Counted from the stretch's first letter, positions 24,984 to 33,973 are shown. The stretch is DNA of 64,000 nucleotides from Pseudogemmobacter lacusdianii (GCF_030848395.1 NZ_JAVDBT010000016.1:29250-93249), one strand, 5' to 3'. The notes: generated from the sequence alone by a model not told the origin. Translations and numbers: made by a program.

Positions 24984-26156
24984 TCAAAACGCCACGCTTG
25001 GAAGCTGCTTCAGCGACAGCGAGAGCCGCCAGTCCAGCGCCCCCAAGGGACCCGAGACGATCTTCGGCGCGCTCAGCTCGGCAAACCCCTCGACCGCAGC
25101 TTTCAGCATCTGCCGCGCGAAGAGTGCACCGGCGCATACCCTTTCGCCCGCTCCAAAGGCCAAAAGACGACCAAGCTTATCCTCGGCCAAGACACTGTCG
25201 CGGATCCTTGCAATCAGCGTATCGGCATCGGTACCATTCACGCCAAGTAGGTTGGCGATGACCCGATGACCCGGCGCAAGTACCCTCCCATCCGCAAAGC
25301 TAAAATCGCAAAGCGCGCGCCGGGCGACCAAGGGAGTTGCAGGCAGAAAAGTCAGCGCACCCTCAACAAACCGCGCCGCCGCATTGCCGCCCTCGGCGCG
25401 GATACCTTCAGCCAATTCAGGGTGAGACGCGAGCGCGAGCACCATCCAATGCAATGCAGAGCTTGAAGAATCGACGCCCGCGACGATCAGGTTCAACACC
25501 TCAAGATCGACGTTCTCGATCTCGCCGCGCGCCTCGGCTTCGGTGAAGCGCGCAAAGATCGGCTGCGAGGCAGCATGGCCCTGCCGCAAGCGGCGCAAAG
25601 CGTCCAAAGCCTGCTCACGCGCGGCTTTGAAAGCGCGCAGCTGGGCCGCGCGGGCATCAGGCTCAATCGTTTTGAAATAGTGGTTGGAGACAAAGGTGTT
25701 GCGCGACGCCGTATCAGAAAGCAGCATGATCGCGCGCGCATCGATCAGGGGCAGCTGATCCTGTTCGACGCCAAACTGGACCTCTAAAAACACGTCCAAC
25801 AGCAACTGATAGAGCGCGGAGTGACAAGGAGCCGGGGGATTGCGCCCTGCCTCGAAGATCATCCGCGCGACACGGGCTTTGGTTGCAGCGGCAAGCGCGG
25901 GGGCTGAAAACTCTTTGAAAAACGTGTCGCTGAGCGCGCGCCGTGCCTGCCAAGCGAGACCGTTTTCCGTAAAGCGCGACGGTCCAAGGATTTGCCGCAT
26001 CCACTGCAAGTCTTTTTCCAGCACATGCGAGGGCGCGCGCATGACGGCAAAGATATCGGCAGGCTTTTGGATCAGCAGGATCTGCTCCCCCTGCATTGTC
26101 AGCGGGCGGTTTTCCTGCGGATGGCTCTGCGCGATCTGCAGCAGCTGATCAAACAT
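24984..26156 (-). CDS. Cytochrome P450 lacking the ExxR motif
   Basis: This 390-residue protein is a soluble bacterial P450: helix-C W69-x3-R73, I-helix AGVDS (226-230) and heme-binding FGAGERVC with C341 as the thiolate ligand. The K-helix motif ExxR is absent: where EELLR is usual, residues 265-269 read E-G-A-L-T. The DNA reading there is unambiguous and in frame. It overlaps the ACP gene start by 8 bp and is followed by the adenylating enzyme, suggesting oxidation of an ACP-bound acyl or aminoacyl group, as for BioI- or NovI-type P450s. Redox partners are not nearby. Confidence 0.85.
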   Translation of the reverse strand: MFDQLLQIAQSHPQENRPLTMQGEQILLIQKPADIFAVMRAPSHVLEKDLQWMRQILGPSRFTENGLAWQARRALSDTFFKEFSAPALAAATKARVARMIFEAGRNPPAPCHSALYQLLLDVFLEVQFGVEQDQLPLIDARAIMLLSDTASRNTFVSNHYFKTIEPDARAAQLRAFKAAREQALDALRRLRQGHAASQPIFARFTEAEARGEIENVDLEVLNLIVAGVDSSSSALHWMVLALASHPELAEGIRAEGGNAAARFVEGALTFLPATPLVARRALCDFSFADGRVLAPGHRVIANLLGVNGTDADTLIARIRDSVLAEDKLGRLLAFGAGERVCAGALFARQMLKAAVEGFAELSAPKIVSGPLGALDWRLSLSLKQLPSVAF

Positions 26157-26427
26157 CCGCGCCTGTCACCAAAGCAAAAATATCGTTCACAGTGGTGCAA
26201 CGATATAGCGCATCGAGGTTCAGGATCTGCCCGGTCAAATCTTCGATCTCCAGCGTGATCAACTCGATCGCCAGACTGTCGATCGTTGCCCGGTCGCGCA
26301 GATCCTCATCCATCGACAAAGCGCCTTTGGGCAAGGCAAGGCAGCGGCATATCGCATCACGCAGCTTCTCGGGCGTGAGAGCTTTGCGTGGGTTGGGCGC
26401 GGCAAAATGGATCGGCTGCGAGGTCAT
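26149..26427 (-). CDS. Acyl carrier protein-like domain protein
   Basis: I chose ATG 26427 (MTSQPIHFAAPNPRK), giving 92 residues; the upstream frame overlaps the GNAT gene and is non-homologous. The protein has the length and helical pattern of a stand-alone ACP/PCP, with the phosphopantetheine site in T-I-D-S51-L. The acidic stretch after it (ELITLEIEDL) is also typical. It sits between the GNAT acyltransferase and the P450 and probably carries the intermediate made by the ligase. A phosphopantetheinyl transferase would have to be encoded elsewhere. Confidence 0.8.
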   Translation of the reverse strand: MTSQPIHFAAPNPRKALTPEKLRDAICRCLALPKGALSMDEDLRDRATIDSLAIELITLEIEDLTGQILNLDALYRCTTVNDIFALVTGADV

Positions 26428-26434
26428 AAATGGC

Positions 26435-26986
26435 TTACTTCGGTTCAGGGAAAAGCGCGTAAAGCAAGATATCGTCGCGTTTGCCGTTCGGCGTGAGCAC
26501 CTCACTGCGCAAAACGCCTTCCAATTGGAACTTCGACTGATCGGCGTAAAGCCGGGCGGCTGCATTCGCGCGATTGATCCGCAGCTTCACCTTTGCCACC
26601 CCCATCCGCTTGAAAAGATGGCGCATCAGAACGCGGCTGGCGTTCAGCAAAAGCTCTGCTCGATCCTGCAAGGCGCGATCCATAGCCAAATCGAAATCGG
26701 CCAATTTATGCGTCTTGTCGAACCGGACCTTCAGATAGCAGTTCAGCCCGAGATTGGCTGCATCCGCGATGGTCAGAAGAAGGAAGCCCTCATCCCGGCA
26801 TTGCTCGATATGGCGCATATGGTCGAAGAGGGTGAAAGCACGGGTGCTGATGTTCAATCCGCGCTTCACATAATCGCTGTTGAACCAAGCAAGATATGCG
26901 TCGGTGAGGTCGGAAACCTCCAAGGTTCGAACAACAAATCCACCGGCGAATGGGAGCGAAATCTTATGTGTCATACGGACGGTCAA
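26435..26986 (-). CDS. GNAT-family N-acyltransferase
   Basis: This 183-residue protein resembles RimJ/RimL-type GNAT acyltransferases: VRTLEVSDLTDAYLAWFNS near the N-terminus, a central beta-strand segment, and LRINRANAAARLYADQSKFQLEG for the C-terminal core. The start at 26986 or the Met four codons later are both possible. It precedes the ACP gene by 7 bp in the same operon. It may transfer an acyl group from the ACP to an amine, releasing the product; using acetyl-CoA instead is equally open. Confidence 0.75.
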   Translation of the reverse strand: MTVRMTHKISLPFAGGFVVRTLEVSDLTDAYLAWFNSDYVKRGLNISTRAFTLFDHMRHIEQCRDEGFLLLTIADAANLGLNCYLKVRFDKTHKLADFDLAMDRALQDRAELLLNASRVLMRHLFKRMGVAKVKLRINRANAAARLYADQSKFQLEGVLRSEVLTPNGKRDDILLYALFPEPK

Positions 26987-27023
26987 GCGACAGGAAGCCC
27001 CATCGCTTGACCTACCTCTTTCA

Positions 27024-27728
27024 TCAGAAGCGGTAATTCACACCGATCTTGACCTGACGAGAGTCGCCAGATTGATCGAATGACGCTTCCTGGGGCACAT
27101 CTTCGCCGTCCACCCAATGTTCTGTGTAGTGCCCAATACTATCAAAGCTGTAGCGGTTGATCTCCGCGAAGATCGAAAGGTTCGGTTGCAGATAGTGCTC
27201 CACCCCCAGACCAGTAACGGTCGCCTTACCGCTGTTCGAATGCTCCTCCAGATCCACATCTTCTTCGTCTAAGACGACCCAGTTTTCACCCAGCTTACCA
27301 TTCGCACGCCCCACAGAGCCGTAGAAGAGCGTTGTTTCGCCGAGCACGTAGCCCCCGCGCAATTTCAAAGTTGCGAGGCTTTTCAAGGAATCTTGCGAGT
27401 CCGACAGCGTGTCGAAGTCAGCAATGGCGCCGATCACAAAGTTGCCGTAGCGCTTATCGTAACCGACCCGAACCCCATAGGATTTGCTTTTCACCCCGTA
27501 ATAGGGTGGCCAGCCCTCATCGCAATCGTCTCCAGGAAAGCAATTCTTGTCGAAATCGCTGTTGACGTGCGAGAACGTACCACCAGCATAGAAACCATCA
27601 AAGGTCACGCCGGAGGCGATGGATGAGGCGCTTCCGACTGGAGCGACAGGCGTTCCATCTTGGGCAGCGACCAGGCTGGCAGATCCAAAGGTCAGCGCCA
27701 CTGCCAATGCAGCAAGTTTTGTATTCAT
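27024..27728 (-). CDS. Outer-membrane beta-barrel protein
   Basis: The 234-residue product has a Sec signal peptide ending near residue 22 (VAA-Q) and then alternating hydrophobic/polar strands with Gly and aromatic residues. It ends in NYRF with the C-terminal Phe expected by the barrel assembly machine. The pattern (GFYAGGTFSHVNSDF ... KIGVNYRF) matches the eight-stranded OmpA/Omp25-like barrel family common in Alphaproteobacteria. It is on the same strand as and 37 bp upstream of the GNAT gene, so it may share the cassette's promoter. Function is unknown. Confidence 0.8.
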   Translation of the reverse strand: MNTKLAALAVALTFGSASLVAAQDGTPVAPVGSASSIASGVTFDGFYAGGTFSHVNSDFDKNCFPGDDCDEGWPPYYGVKSKSYGVRVGYDKRYGNFVIGAIADFDTLSDSQDSLKSLATLKLRGGYVLGETTLFYGSVGRANGKLGENWVVLDEEDVDLEEHSNSGKATVTGLGVEHYLQPNLSIFAEINRYSFDSIGHYTEHWVDGEDVPQEASFDQSGDSRQVKIGVNYRF

Positions 27729-28340
27729 AGTGTTAGGCTCATATCAGAAGAGGTTTCTTTGGCAAAAATTCTGCAACAACGGAACGACCAAGATAGGATC
27801 TACCCCTAAAAGCTGAACATGAGAAATTCAACTGCTTTCCAAGAAGAAACGCCCCATTATCAGAGCCTTCTACATGGATCCGCGCGCCTACCTCTCCCCC
27901 CCCCGACCATCTAAAGCCCCGCCATGTTTAAGCATATTCGCCGGTTACTTTTTCCATATTGAAGACAATCTCTAGCAATAGTTGCGCCAGCACGGTTAGC
28001 GATACCGCTTTGGGGAGAAGGTTTGGCCACCGAAGCTGACGGGACCGGCGACGCCGTATTAAAGCTGAATGCCCCCGCTCGCTGCCGCAGAACCTGCCAA
28101 AGCAAGGGCCAGCAGCTATCCGCTGCCATTAAAGAAAACACCGCAGAATCAAACAGATATCTTCAAACCTCGACGATCTAGGTTTGGCTCAATCAGTGAC
28201 GAACTGGACAACTCAGTCCAGTACGAGTATCGCGCAGACGAGGCCCAAGGCGAAAGCGCCCCTTGGGACCGGGTACGAGAATTCTGCATTCGGCGATGGC
28301 CCCGCCTTGAGGGGCCAATACCGTCAGTCGAGGGGAAGAT
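27729..28340. other. Divergent 612-bp intergenic region with no supported gene
   Basis: This stretch is more AT-rich than its surroundings and separates the barrel gene (minus) from the GlxA-type regulator (plus). Weak open frames exist on both strands, including one ending at 28344, but none has a ribosome site or family resemblance. Promoters for both directions should lie here. No strong inverted repeat was seen. Confidence 0.4.
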
Positions 28341-29384
28341 GTGACCATACCGCTGTCTTTTCCGGTCGCCACCCCGCCCGATCTTTCCGGGGTAGAGCCC
28401 GACATGAAGGTGGGCTTCCTGCTCGCCCCACGCTTCACGCTGATCGCCTTGTCCTCTTTCGTAGATAGCCTGCGCCATGCCGGTGACGAGGCCGATTTCA
28501 GCCGTCAAATCTATTGCGCATGGCAGATTTTATCCGAGACCCCGGGCCAGAGTGTTGCTTCCTCGAGTGGCATCGAGGTTGTACCAAGCACAGCCCTGTC
28601 GCAGGCCGGTGACATCACCCATCTGGTGGTCGTTGGCGGGCTTTTACCTGATTGCTACCATTTCGATCCGCCGACCCTGCAGTTCATTCGCGATGCCTAC
28701 GCTCGAGGGGTCAGCATTGTCGGCCTCTGTACCGGCAGCTTCCTTCTGGCTGAATTGGGTCTGTTAGAGGGACGGCGCTGCGCGGTCCATAATGAGCATA
28801 TTTCGGCGTTTCGCACGCTTTACCCTAAGGCGCTTGCGACGGCGGATGATCTCTACGTCTCGGACCGCGGTGTATTCACCTGTCAGGGCGGGACATCGGC
28901 CTTGGAGCTGGCCTTTCACCTGATCGATATCCACTGCGGCAAAGCGCGGGCGACGAAGGCGATCAACTCTCTGTTGATGCAGGGAAAATTCAACCACAGT
29001 CACCGCTTTCGCCCGCATGGGCATATGGCTGCATGCGGCAATCGTAAGGTGGAGCAGGCCGTTGAGATCATGGAGCGCCATTTGATCTCTCCGATGCCGA
29101 TCACCGATGTGGCCCGCAGCGTTGGCTGCTCGACCCGCGAATTGTCGCGGCTGTTCCAAAAATATGGGGGGCAGACGCCAAGCGAGACCTGGCGCCGCAT
29201 GCGCGTTGCGCATGGCCATTGGATGCTCCTGAACACCGAACGGAGCATCACTCAGATCGCTTACGAATGCGGTTTTGCCGATTCCGCCCATTTCACGCGC
29301 TGTTTTAAAGACATCTATAAGACGCCCCCCAATGCCTATCGCATCATGCGGCGCGTGACGCCAAACACCACGATTTCTGGCTAA
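28341..29384 (+). CDS. GlxA/GbdR-type transcriptional regulator (DJ-1-like domain plus AraC HTH)
   Basis: This 347-residue protein has an N-terminal DJ-1/PfpI-like class I glutamine amidotransferase fold, with the nucleophile-elbow-like GLCTGSFLLAELGLLEGRR. The C-terminal AraC double helix-turn-helix has VARSVGCSTRELSRLFQKYGG and YECGFADSAHFTRCFKDIY. The start is GTG at 28341 with GAGGGGA just upstream. Such regulators (GbdR, CdhR, ArgR) control betaine, carnitine and arginine catabolism in other bacteria. It heads a plus-strand amino acid importer operon and is the likely regulator of that operon and perhaps the sarcosine oxidase genes. Confidence 0.85.
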   Translation: MTIPLSFPVATPPDLSGVEPDMKVGFLLAPRFTLIALSSFVDSLRHAGDEADFSRQIYCAWQILSETPGQSVASSSGIEVVPSTALSQAGDITHLVVVGGLLPDCYHFDPPTLQFIRDAYARGVSIVGLCTGSFLLAELGLLEGRRCAVHNEHISAFRTLYPKALATADDLYVSDRGVFTCQGGTSALELAFHLIDIHCGKARATKAINSLLMQGKFNHSHRFRPHGHMAACGNRKVEQAVEIMERHLISPMPITDVARSVGCSTRELSRLFQKYGGQTPSETWRRMRVAHGHWMLLNTERSITQIAYECGFADSAHFTRCFKDIYKTPPNAYRIMRRVTPNTTISG

Positions 29385-29494
29385 AGCTGGGCCACTTGGT
29401 CAGGACCGCAGGTCGCTCAGCCAGGCTGTCAGAAGCCCGCAGAAACGCGAACCTGCCATCACACGCCCATAATCATCACGAGAGGATAGCGAGC

Positions 29495-29522
29495 CCCCGA
29501 CTGGCAAGCCCCGACTGGCAAG
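29495..29522. repeat. Tandem duplication of CCCCGACTGGCAAG
   Basis: Two perfect adjacent 14-bp copies lie in the 284-bp leader between the regulator and the binding-protein gene. They may be a recent slippage duplication or a paired protein site. Confidence 0.7.
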
Positions 29523-29668
29523 CGCCGAGAGGACGCGATGTGCAGAACCACGAAAAAATTGCGCCCCTCCGTTCAAAATTTCATCTGGAACGTTCAAGTC
29601 GCCGAACAACCTCTGCGCCAGACTACCTCAAAACCAACACCACACTGATAACAATCGGGGAGAATAAA

Positions 29669-30568
29669 ATGCCGATCATGTCCAAAGTCCGCAGCAGCGC
29701 AAAGGCTGCAATTCTTGGCGCCGCTGCGCTGAGTTTCGCTCAGGCCGCGGCCGCAGCTGGCACCTGTGAAGGCGCCGAGCTGGTCGAGGATGGCAAGCTG
29801 GTCGTTGCCTATAACGGCGATATGCCCGGCACCGGCACCAAAGACGGCAAACTCGTCGGGATCGACGGCGAGATCATGGGCATCGTCGCCGAGCGTCTCG
29901 GCCTCGAGATTTCTCCCCAGCTGATGGAATGGGCAGCCGAGATTGAATCGGTGAAATCGCGCCGCGTCGACATCATGCATGGCATGATGGGCTGGACCCA
30001 ACCGCGCACCGAAGTCATCACGATGACCGACCCGATCTACTACGCTGGCTCGCTCATGACCCAGCGCAAAGGCGCAAATATCACCAGCTTCGATCAGCTG
30101 AAAGATCTGCGCGTTGCGACGGTACAAGGCTTTGCCCAAGCGACCGAGCTTGCGATCATCCATCCCGATGTCGTGCTTTACGAAACCGGCGATGCTGCCG
30201 TGCGCGATCTGGTCTCTGGCCGCGTGGACGTGATCTTCCTTGATCCGCCGATGATGCAATATCTGAAGATCGCTCAGCCCGAGCTTGAGATCGAATCGAT
30301 CCCCGTCACCGAACCCTTCGATCCCGAACTGGCCGTTATCACTGGCAAATTCATGGTCGTCTTCGGCATGTCGAAAGAAGCGCCGAAGCTGGAGAAATGC
30401 ATCAACGACATCATCGCCGATCTGTGGGCGAACTGTGAGAACCTGAAAGTGGCAGCCACCTACGGCTTTGACGACAAGTTCTGGTTCACCCCGCAAGAGG
30501 CGAACCCGCGTCCGGGCGTTGACCGTCCGCAAGACTGGGCCTACCCGGCGCTTGGCGCCTGCAGCTAA
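29669..30568 (+). CDS. Family 3 (polar amino acid-type) periplasmic solute-binding protein
   Basis: I chose ATG 29669 (MPIMSKVRSSAKAA), preceded by GGGGAG, which gives 299 residues with a Sec signal peptide cleaved after AAAAA near residue 30. The mature part is a family 3 binding protein: LVVAYNGDMPG, VGIDGEIMGIVAERLGLE, RVDIMHGMMGWTQPR and LVSGRVDVIFLDPP. It is expressed with an ATPase and two permeases downstream. Ligands of this class are amino acids, opines or betaine-like compounds; the amine-catabolic neighbourhood favours the last group. The four Cys may form disulfides. Confidence 0.87.
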   Translation: MPIMSKVRSSAKAAILGAAALSFAQAAAAAGTCEGAELVEDGKLVVAYNGDMPGTGTKDGKLVGIDGEIMGIVAERLGLEISPQLMEWAAEIESVKSRRVDIMHGMMGWTQPRTEVITMTDPIYYAGSLMTQRKGANITSFDQLKDLRVATVQGFAQATELAIIHPDVVLYETGDAAVRDLVSGRVDVIFLDPPMMQYLKIAQPELEIESIPVTEPFDPELAVITGKFMVVFGMSKEAPKLEKCINDIIADLWANCENLKVAATYGFDDKFWFTPQEANPRPGVDRPQDWAYPALGACS

Positions 30569-30611
30569 GCAAATCTGACCCGTACCGGCCAAATCCGGTG
30601 CAACGGATCAG

Positions 30612-30635
30612 GGGCGGCGCGCCCGCGCGCCGCCC
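30612..30635 (+). promoter_or_regulatory. GC-rich stem-loop after the binding-protein gene
   Basis: GGGCGGCGCGC and GCGCGCCGCCC are a perfect 11-bp inverted repeat separated by 2 nt, 43 bp after the binding-protein stop. No T-run follows. It probably protects or attenuates the transcript so that binding protein is made in excess. Confidence 0.6.
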
Positions 30636-30754
30636 TCGCCCATTCGACCCGACCGCTGAAAAACGCCTGCAAAAGACTTGGCCAGCGGACGCATGTCTCC
30701 CCAATGAATGGGAACGGGCAAATTCACGTCAACAGGTGCGACTTCGGGGTAAAG

Positions 30755-31528
30755 ATGACCGAGAACAAAGAATTGCTGCGGATTGAGGGCTTGAGGAAAG
30801 ACTTCGGCACCCTGCAAGTGCTGAAAGACATCAGCCTGTCTGTCGGGCAGAGCAAGAAAGTGGCCCTGATCGGCCCTTCTGGTTCCGGCAAAACCACGCT
30901 TTTGCGCTGCATCAACCATCTCGAAAGCCCCACTGGCGGGCATATCTATCTCGATGGGGATCTGATTGGCGAAGAGAAGCGCGGCGTTCGCTATGTGCGC
31001 AGCTCAGCCGCGCGCTTGGCCCGTCAGCGGTTGGACATGGGGTTCGTGTTCCAAAACTTCTACCTCTGGCCGCATTTGACCGTGCAAGAGAATGTCGCGC
31101 TTTGCCCTTGGAAAGTGCAGGGCAAAAGCCAGAAAGAGGCAATGGATCTGGCCGAAGCCATGCTGGAAAAGGTCCATATGGCGCATAAGCGCAAAGAATA
31201 TCCCGAAAGGCTCTCAGGCGGGCAGCAGCAGCGCGTAGGCATTGCCCGCGCCTTGGCCCAGCAACCCAAGATCATCCTCTTTGATGAGCCGACCTCCGCC
31301 TTGGACCCCGAGCTGGTGGGCGAGGTGTTGGGCGTTATCCAAGAGCTCGCCGCCGAAGGCCGCTCGATGGTTCTGGTGACGCATGAAATCCGCTTTGCGC
31401 GTGACGTGGCCGATGAGGTCGTCTTCATGGATGGCGGCCTTGTGGTCGAAAAGGGCGCGCCGGCTGATGTGATCGACAACCCATCGAATGAGCGCACCAT
31501 CCGCTTCCTTGGCCAGTTGCGGGGCTGA
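30755..31528 (+). CDS. Polar amino acid-type ABC transporter ATP-binding protein
   Basis: I chose ATG 30755 (MTENKELLRIEG), with GGGGT upstream, giving 257 residues and the usual length for GlnQ/HisP-type ATPases. Motifs are Walker A GPSGSGKTT, Q-loop FVFQNFYLWPH, signature [15 protein letters not shown], Walker B IILFDEPTSALDPE and the H-loop VTHEI. It powers the importer formed by the two permeases that follow with a 3-bp gap. Confidence 0.9.
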   Translation: MTENKELLRIEGLRKDFGTLQVLKDISLSVGQSKKVALIGPSGSGKTTLLRCINHLESPTGGHIYLDGDLIGEEKRGVRYVRSSAARLARQRLDMGFVFQNFYLWPHLTVQENVALCPWKVQGKSQKEAMDLAEAMLEKVHMAHKRKEYPERLSGGQQQRVGIARALAQQPKIILFDEPTSALDPELVGEVLGVIQELAAEGRSMVLVTHEIRFARDVADEVVFMDGGLVVEKGAPADVIDNPSNERTIRFLGQLRG

Positions 31529-31531
31529 TCG

Positions 31532-32197
31532 ATGGAACAATTCGGCGATTTATTCACGCGCTCTGCAAGCCATCTTGAGGTTTTGCTGCAAGGCGCCGGC
31601 GTGACGGTGATGATCACCCTTGGCAGCTTCGTCATGGCGGTGACCATCGGGCTGGTGCTGGCTGTGGCGCGCACTTGGAAGATCCGGCCGCTGAATGCGT
31701 TGATTGCGATCTATGTCGAGGTCTTTCGGGGCCTTCCGACACTGACATTGCTCTTCATCTGCTATTTCGGCCTGACCTATGTTGGCATCAAGCTGAACCC
31801 GCTGCCTGCCGCGATCATCGGCCTTGGCCTTTCGGGTGGCGCCTATTGCACCGAGATCTTCCGGTCCGGCATTTCGGCCCTTCACCACGGCCAGCGCGAA
31901 GCGGCAGCGGCCATTGGCATGACGCCGATGCGGGCGATGCGGTTCGTGATTTTGCCACAGGCTTTGCGCATCACCCTGCCCCCCTTGGGCAACTATGCGA
32001 TCGGATTGATCAAGGACACCGCCGTCGCCTCGGCAGTGGCTGCGCCTGAGATCTTGTTCCGCGCCCGGAACCTTTCGACGGAGACCTTCGACACGGCGCT
32101 GATCTACCTGCTGGTTGCGGTTCTCTACCTTGTTATGACCTTCCCGCTTGCGCGCTGGGTCGACCATCTTGAGAAGAAGCGGAAGGCCTGGCAATGA
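31532..32197 (+). CDS. Polar amino acid-type ABC transporter permease 1
   Basis: This 221-residue permease has five hydrophobic segments and the family EAA loop REAAAAIGMTPMRAMRFVILPQALR. The segment YVEVFRGLPTLTLLF is diagnostic of the HisM/GlnP family. Its stop overlaps the start of permease 2 by 4 bp. It forms a heterodimeric channel with that protein. Confidence 0.9.
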   Translation: MEQFGDLFTRSASHLEVLLQGAGVTVMITLGSFVMAVTIGLVLAVARTWKIRPLNALIAIYVEVFRGLPTLTLLFICYFGLTYVGIKLNPLPAAIIGLGLSGGAYCTEIFRSGISALHHGQREAAAAIGMTPMRAMRFVILPQALRITLPPLGNYAIGLIKDTAVASAVAAPEILFRARNLSTETFDTALIYLLVAVLYLVMTFPLARWVDHLEKKRKAWQ

Positions 32198-32895
32198 TGG
32201 AATATCTCGACCAATTTGCGGCCTTCCTCTCGGTCTATCCGGCGAAACTGCCGCAATGGGAAGGCGTGCTGATCCGCGCGATCAAGACAACGCTCATCGT
32301 GACCGCAGGTTCGTTCGCGGTGGCCCTTGTGATCGGTGTGTTGCTGGCCCTTGCCCGGCTCAGCAAGAATGCCCTCCTGCGCGGCATTGCGCGCTTTTAC
32401 ATCGAGATCGCCCGCGGCGTGCCAGCGCTGGTGATCCTGTTCTTGCTCTATTTCGGACTGCCCCCCTTGGGCATCGTGATGGATGCTGTGCCGACCGCCA
32501 TTCTTGGCCTTGGCCTGTCAACCGGCGGTTATGTGGCCGAGATCATCCGGGCTGGTATCGAGGCGACCCATAAAGGCCAGCGCGAGGCCGGCCTGACGAT
32601 CGGCATGAGCAGCTGGCAGATCAACCGCTACATCATCTTGCCGCAGGCGGCGCGGATTTCGCTGCCTTCGCTGATGAACACGCTGATCACGGTACTGAAA
32701 GACAGCTCCCTCGCCTCGCTGATCACCGCGCCTGAGCTGATGCTGCGGGCCAAGGCGATCTCTTCGACCGACTTCCTGCCCATGCACATCTTGTTGTTGG
32801 TAGGCGCAATTTACCTTTGCCTTGCCATTCCTCTGTCGCAACTGTCGCGCCTGCTGGAGCGGAGGATGTTCTCGAAGCTCGGAAACCGCATGTAA
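32194..32895 (+). CDS. Polar amino acid-type ABC transporter permease 2
   Basis: This 233-residue permease is the partner of the preceding gene, with YIEIARGVPALVILF and the EAA loop REAGLTIGMSSWQINRYIILPQAAR. It is the last gene of the importer operon and is followed 8 bp later by a strong intrinsic terminator, so the SDR gene downstream has its own promoter. Confidence 0.9.
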   Translation: MMEYLDQFAAFLSVYPAKLPQWEGVLIRAIKTTLIVTAGSFAVALVIGVLLALARLSKNALLRGIARFYIEIARGVPALVILFLLYFGLPPLGIVMDAVPTAILGLGLSTGGYVAEIIRAGIEATHKGQREAGLTIGMSSWQINRYIILPQAARISLPSLMNTLITVLKDSSLASLITAPELMLRAKAISSTDFLPMHILLLVGAIYLCLAIPLSQLSRLLERRMFSKLGNRM

Positions 32896-32903
32896 ATGCG
32901 CCC

Positions 32904-32936
32904 AAAGCCCCCTGCCGAAAGGTTGGGGGCTTTTTT
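32904..32936 (+). terminator. Intrinsic terminator of the amino acid importer operon
   Basis: AAAGCCCCC and GGGGGCTTT form a 9-bp stem with a 12-nt loop, ending in a run of six T. It begins 8 bp after the permease stop. Confidence 0.9.
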
Positions 32937-33138
32937 CGCATCTCTGCGCCTCGGTCAAAGCGGCGAGTTCACCCCTGCAGACAGATGTGGCCTATACCCG
33001 CTGGCCACTGAGTTTAGCGCAGCCCCGGATCGCGGCCCAGCGTCTTTAGCCCATCCTCTGTGACCCGATCACATCTTTCCCCTGATCCCAGACTGTCCGG
33101 TCATCTCCGGCCATCACGCCCAAGCTAAGGACTTTCAC

Positions 33139-33936
33139 ATGACACAAACCGCACTCCCCCGTGGGCGCTTTGCGCTGAACGATCGCGTGGCCCTCGTGAC
33201 CGGAGGTGCCAGTGGCATTGGCCGCGCCTGCGCTTGGGCTTTGGTCGAACAAGGCGCGATGGTGGTGATTGCCGACCGCAACGCTGAGGCGGCTGACGCG
33301 GTCACCACCGCGCTGCGCGAAGCTGGTCACCAAGCGCAGTCTTTGGCCCTCGATGTAACCGATGCTGCAGCCGTTAAGCGTGAAATCGCTGCCCTCCCCG
33401 CGCGTTACGGATCACTGGATATCCTTGTCCATAGTGCGGGCGTCGGTGCAGAGCGGCTCTTTCTTGAGACCACCGCCGAGGATTGGGCCCGCATCACGGA
33501 TATCAACCTGAACGGCACGTTTCATGTCGCTCAGGCCAGTGCGGCCTGCATGGTGCGCCAGTCCTATGGGCGGATCGTGCTGATCTCATCGGTCGCAGGA
33601 TTGCGCGGCGGCACCGGACGTGCGGCCTATGGCGCGACCAAGGGGGCGATGCTGGCCCTTGGCAAAGTGATGGCCGTGGAATTGGCCCCCTACGGCGTCA
33701 CCACGAATATGGTTGCCCCGGGCGCGATCGAAACGGAGTTGGTGGCGCGCATGCATGATGCCAAAACCCGTGAGGCCTATCTTTCAGGCATTCCGATGCG
33801 CCGCTATGGCACGCCCGAGGAAGTGGCCGATACCATTGCCTTCTTGGTCAGCGATGCGGCGGCTTATGTGAACGGGGTTGAGCTGGGAATTGACGGCGGT
33901 TTCATGGCCGCGGGCGTGATGAAAGAGGCGGGCTGA
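33139..33936 (+). CDS. Short-chain dehydrogenase/reductase
   Basis: This 265-residue classical SDR has the NAD(P)-binding motif TGGASGIG (21-28), NSAG-type motif HSAG (98-101) and the catalytic set Ser150/151, Tyr164 and Lys168 (YGATK). The C-terminal end (GVELGIDGGF) is typical of the family. Asp46 at the end of strand 2 suggests NAD(H) preference. It is monocistronic between two terminators, next to the importer and sarcosine oxidase operons. It could oxidise a hydroxy compound derived from the imported substrate; the substrate cannot be told from sequence. Confidence 0.85.
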   Translation: MTQTALPRGRFALNDRVALVTGGASGIGRACAWALVEQGAMVVIADRNAEAADAVTTALREAGHQAQSLALDVTDAAAVKREIAALPARYGSLDILVHSAGVGAERLFLETTAEDWARITDINLNGTFHVAQASAACMVRQSYGRIVLISSVAGLRGGTGRAAYGATKGAMLALGKVMAVELAPYGVTTNMVAPGAIETELVARMHDAKTREAYLSGIPMRRYGTPEEVADTIAFLVSDAAAYVNGVELGIDGGFMAAGVMKEAG

Positions 33937-33973
33937 GGGTCATCCCCCCTGCCCGCCTCGCTCTATCCGAATG

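Noticed and set aside
28069..28344. Short plus-strand open frame before the GlxA-type regulator
   Set aside because: There is no ribosome site, the composition is unlike neighbouring genes, and it would overlap the regulator start.
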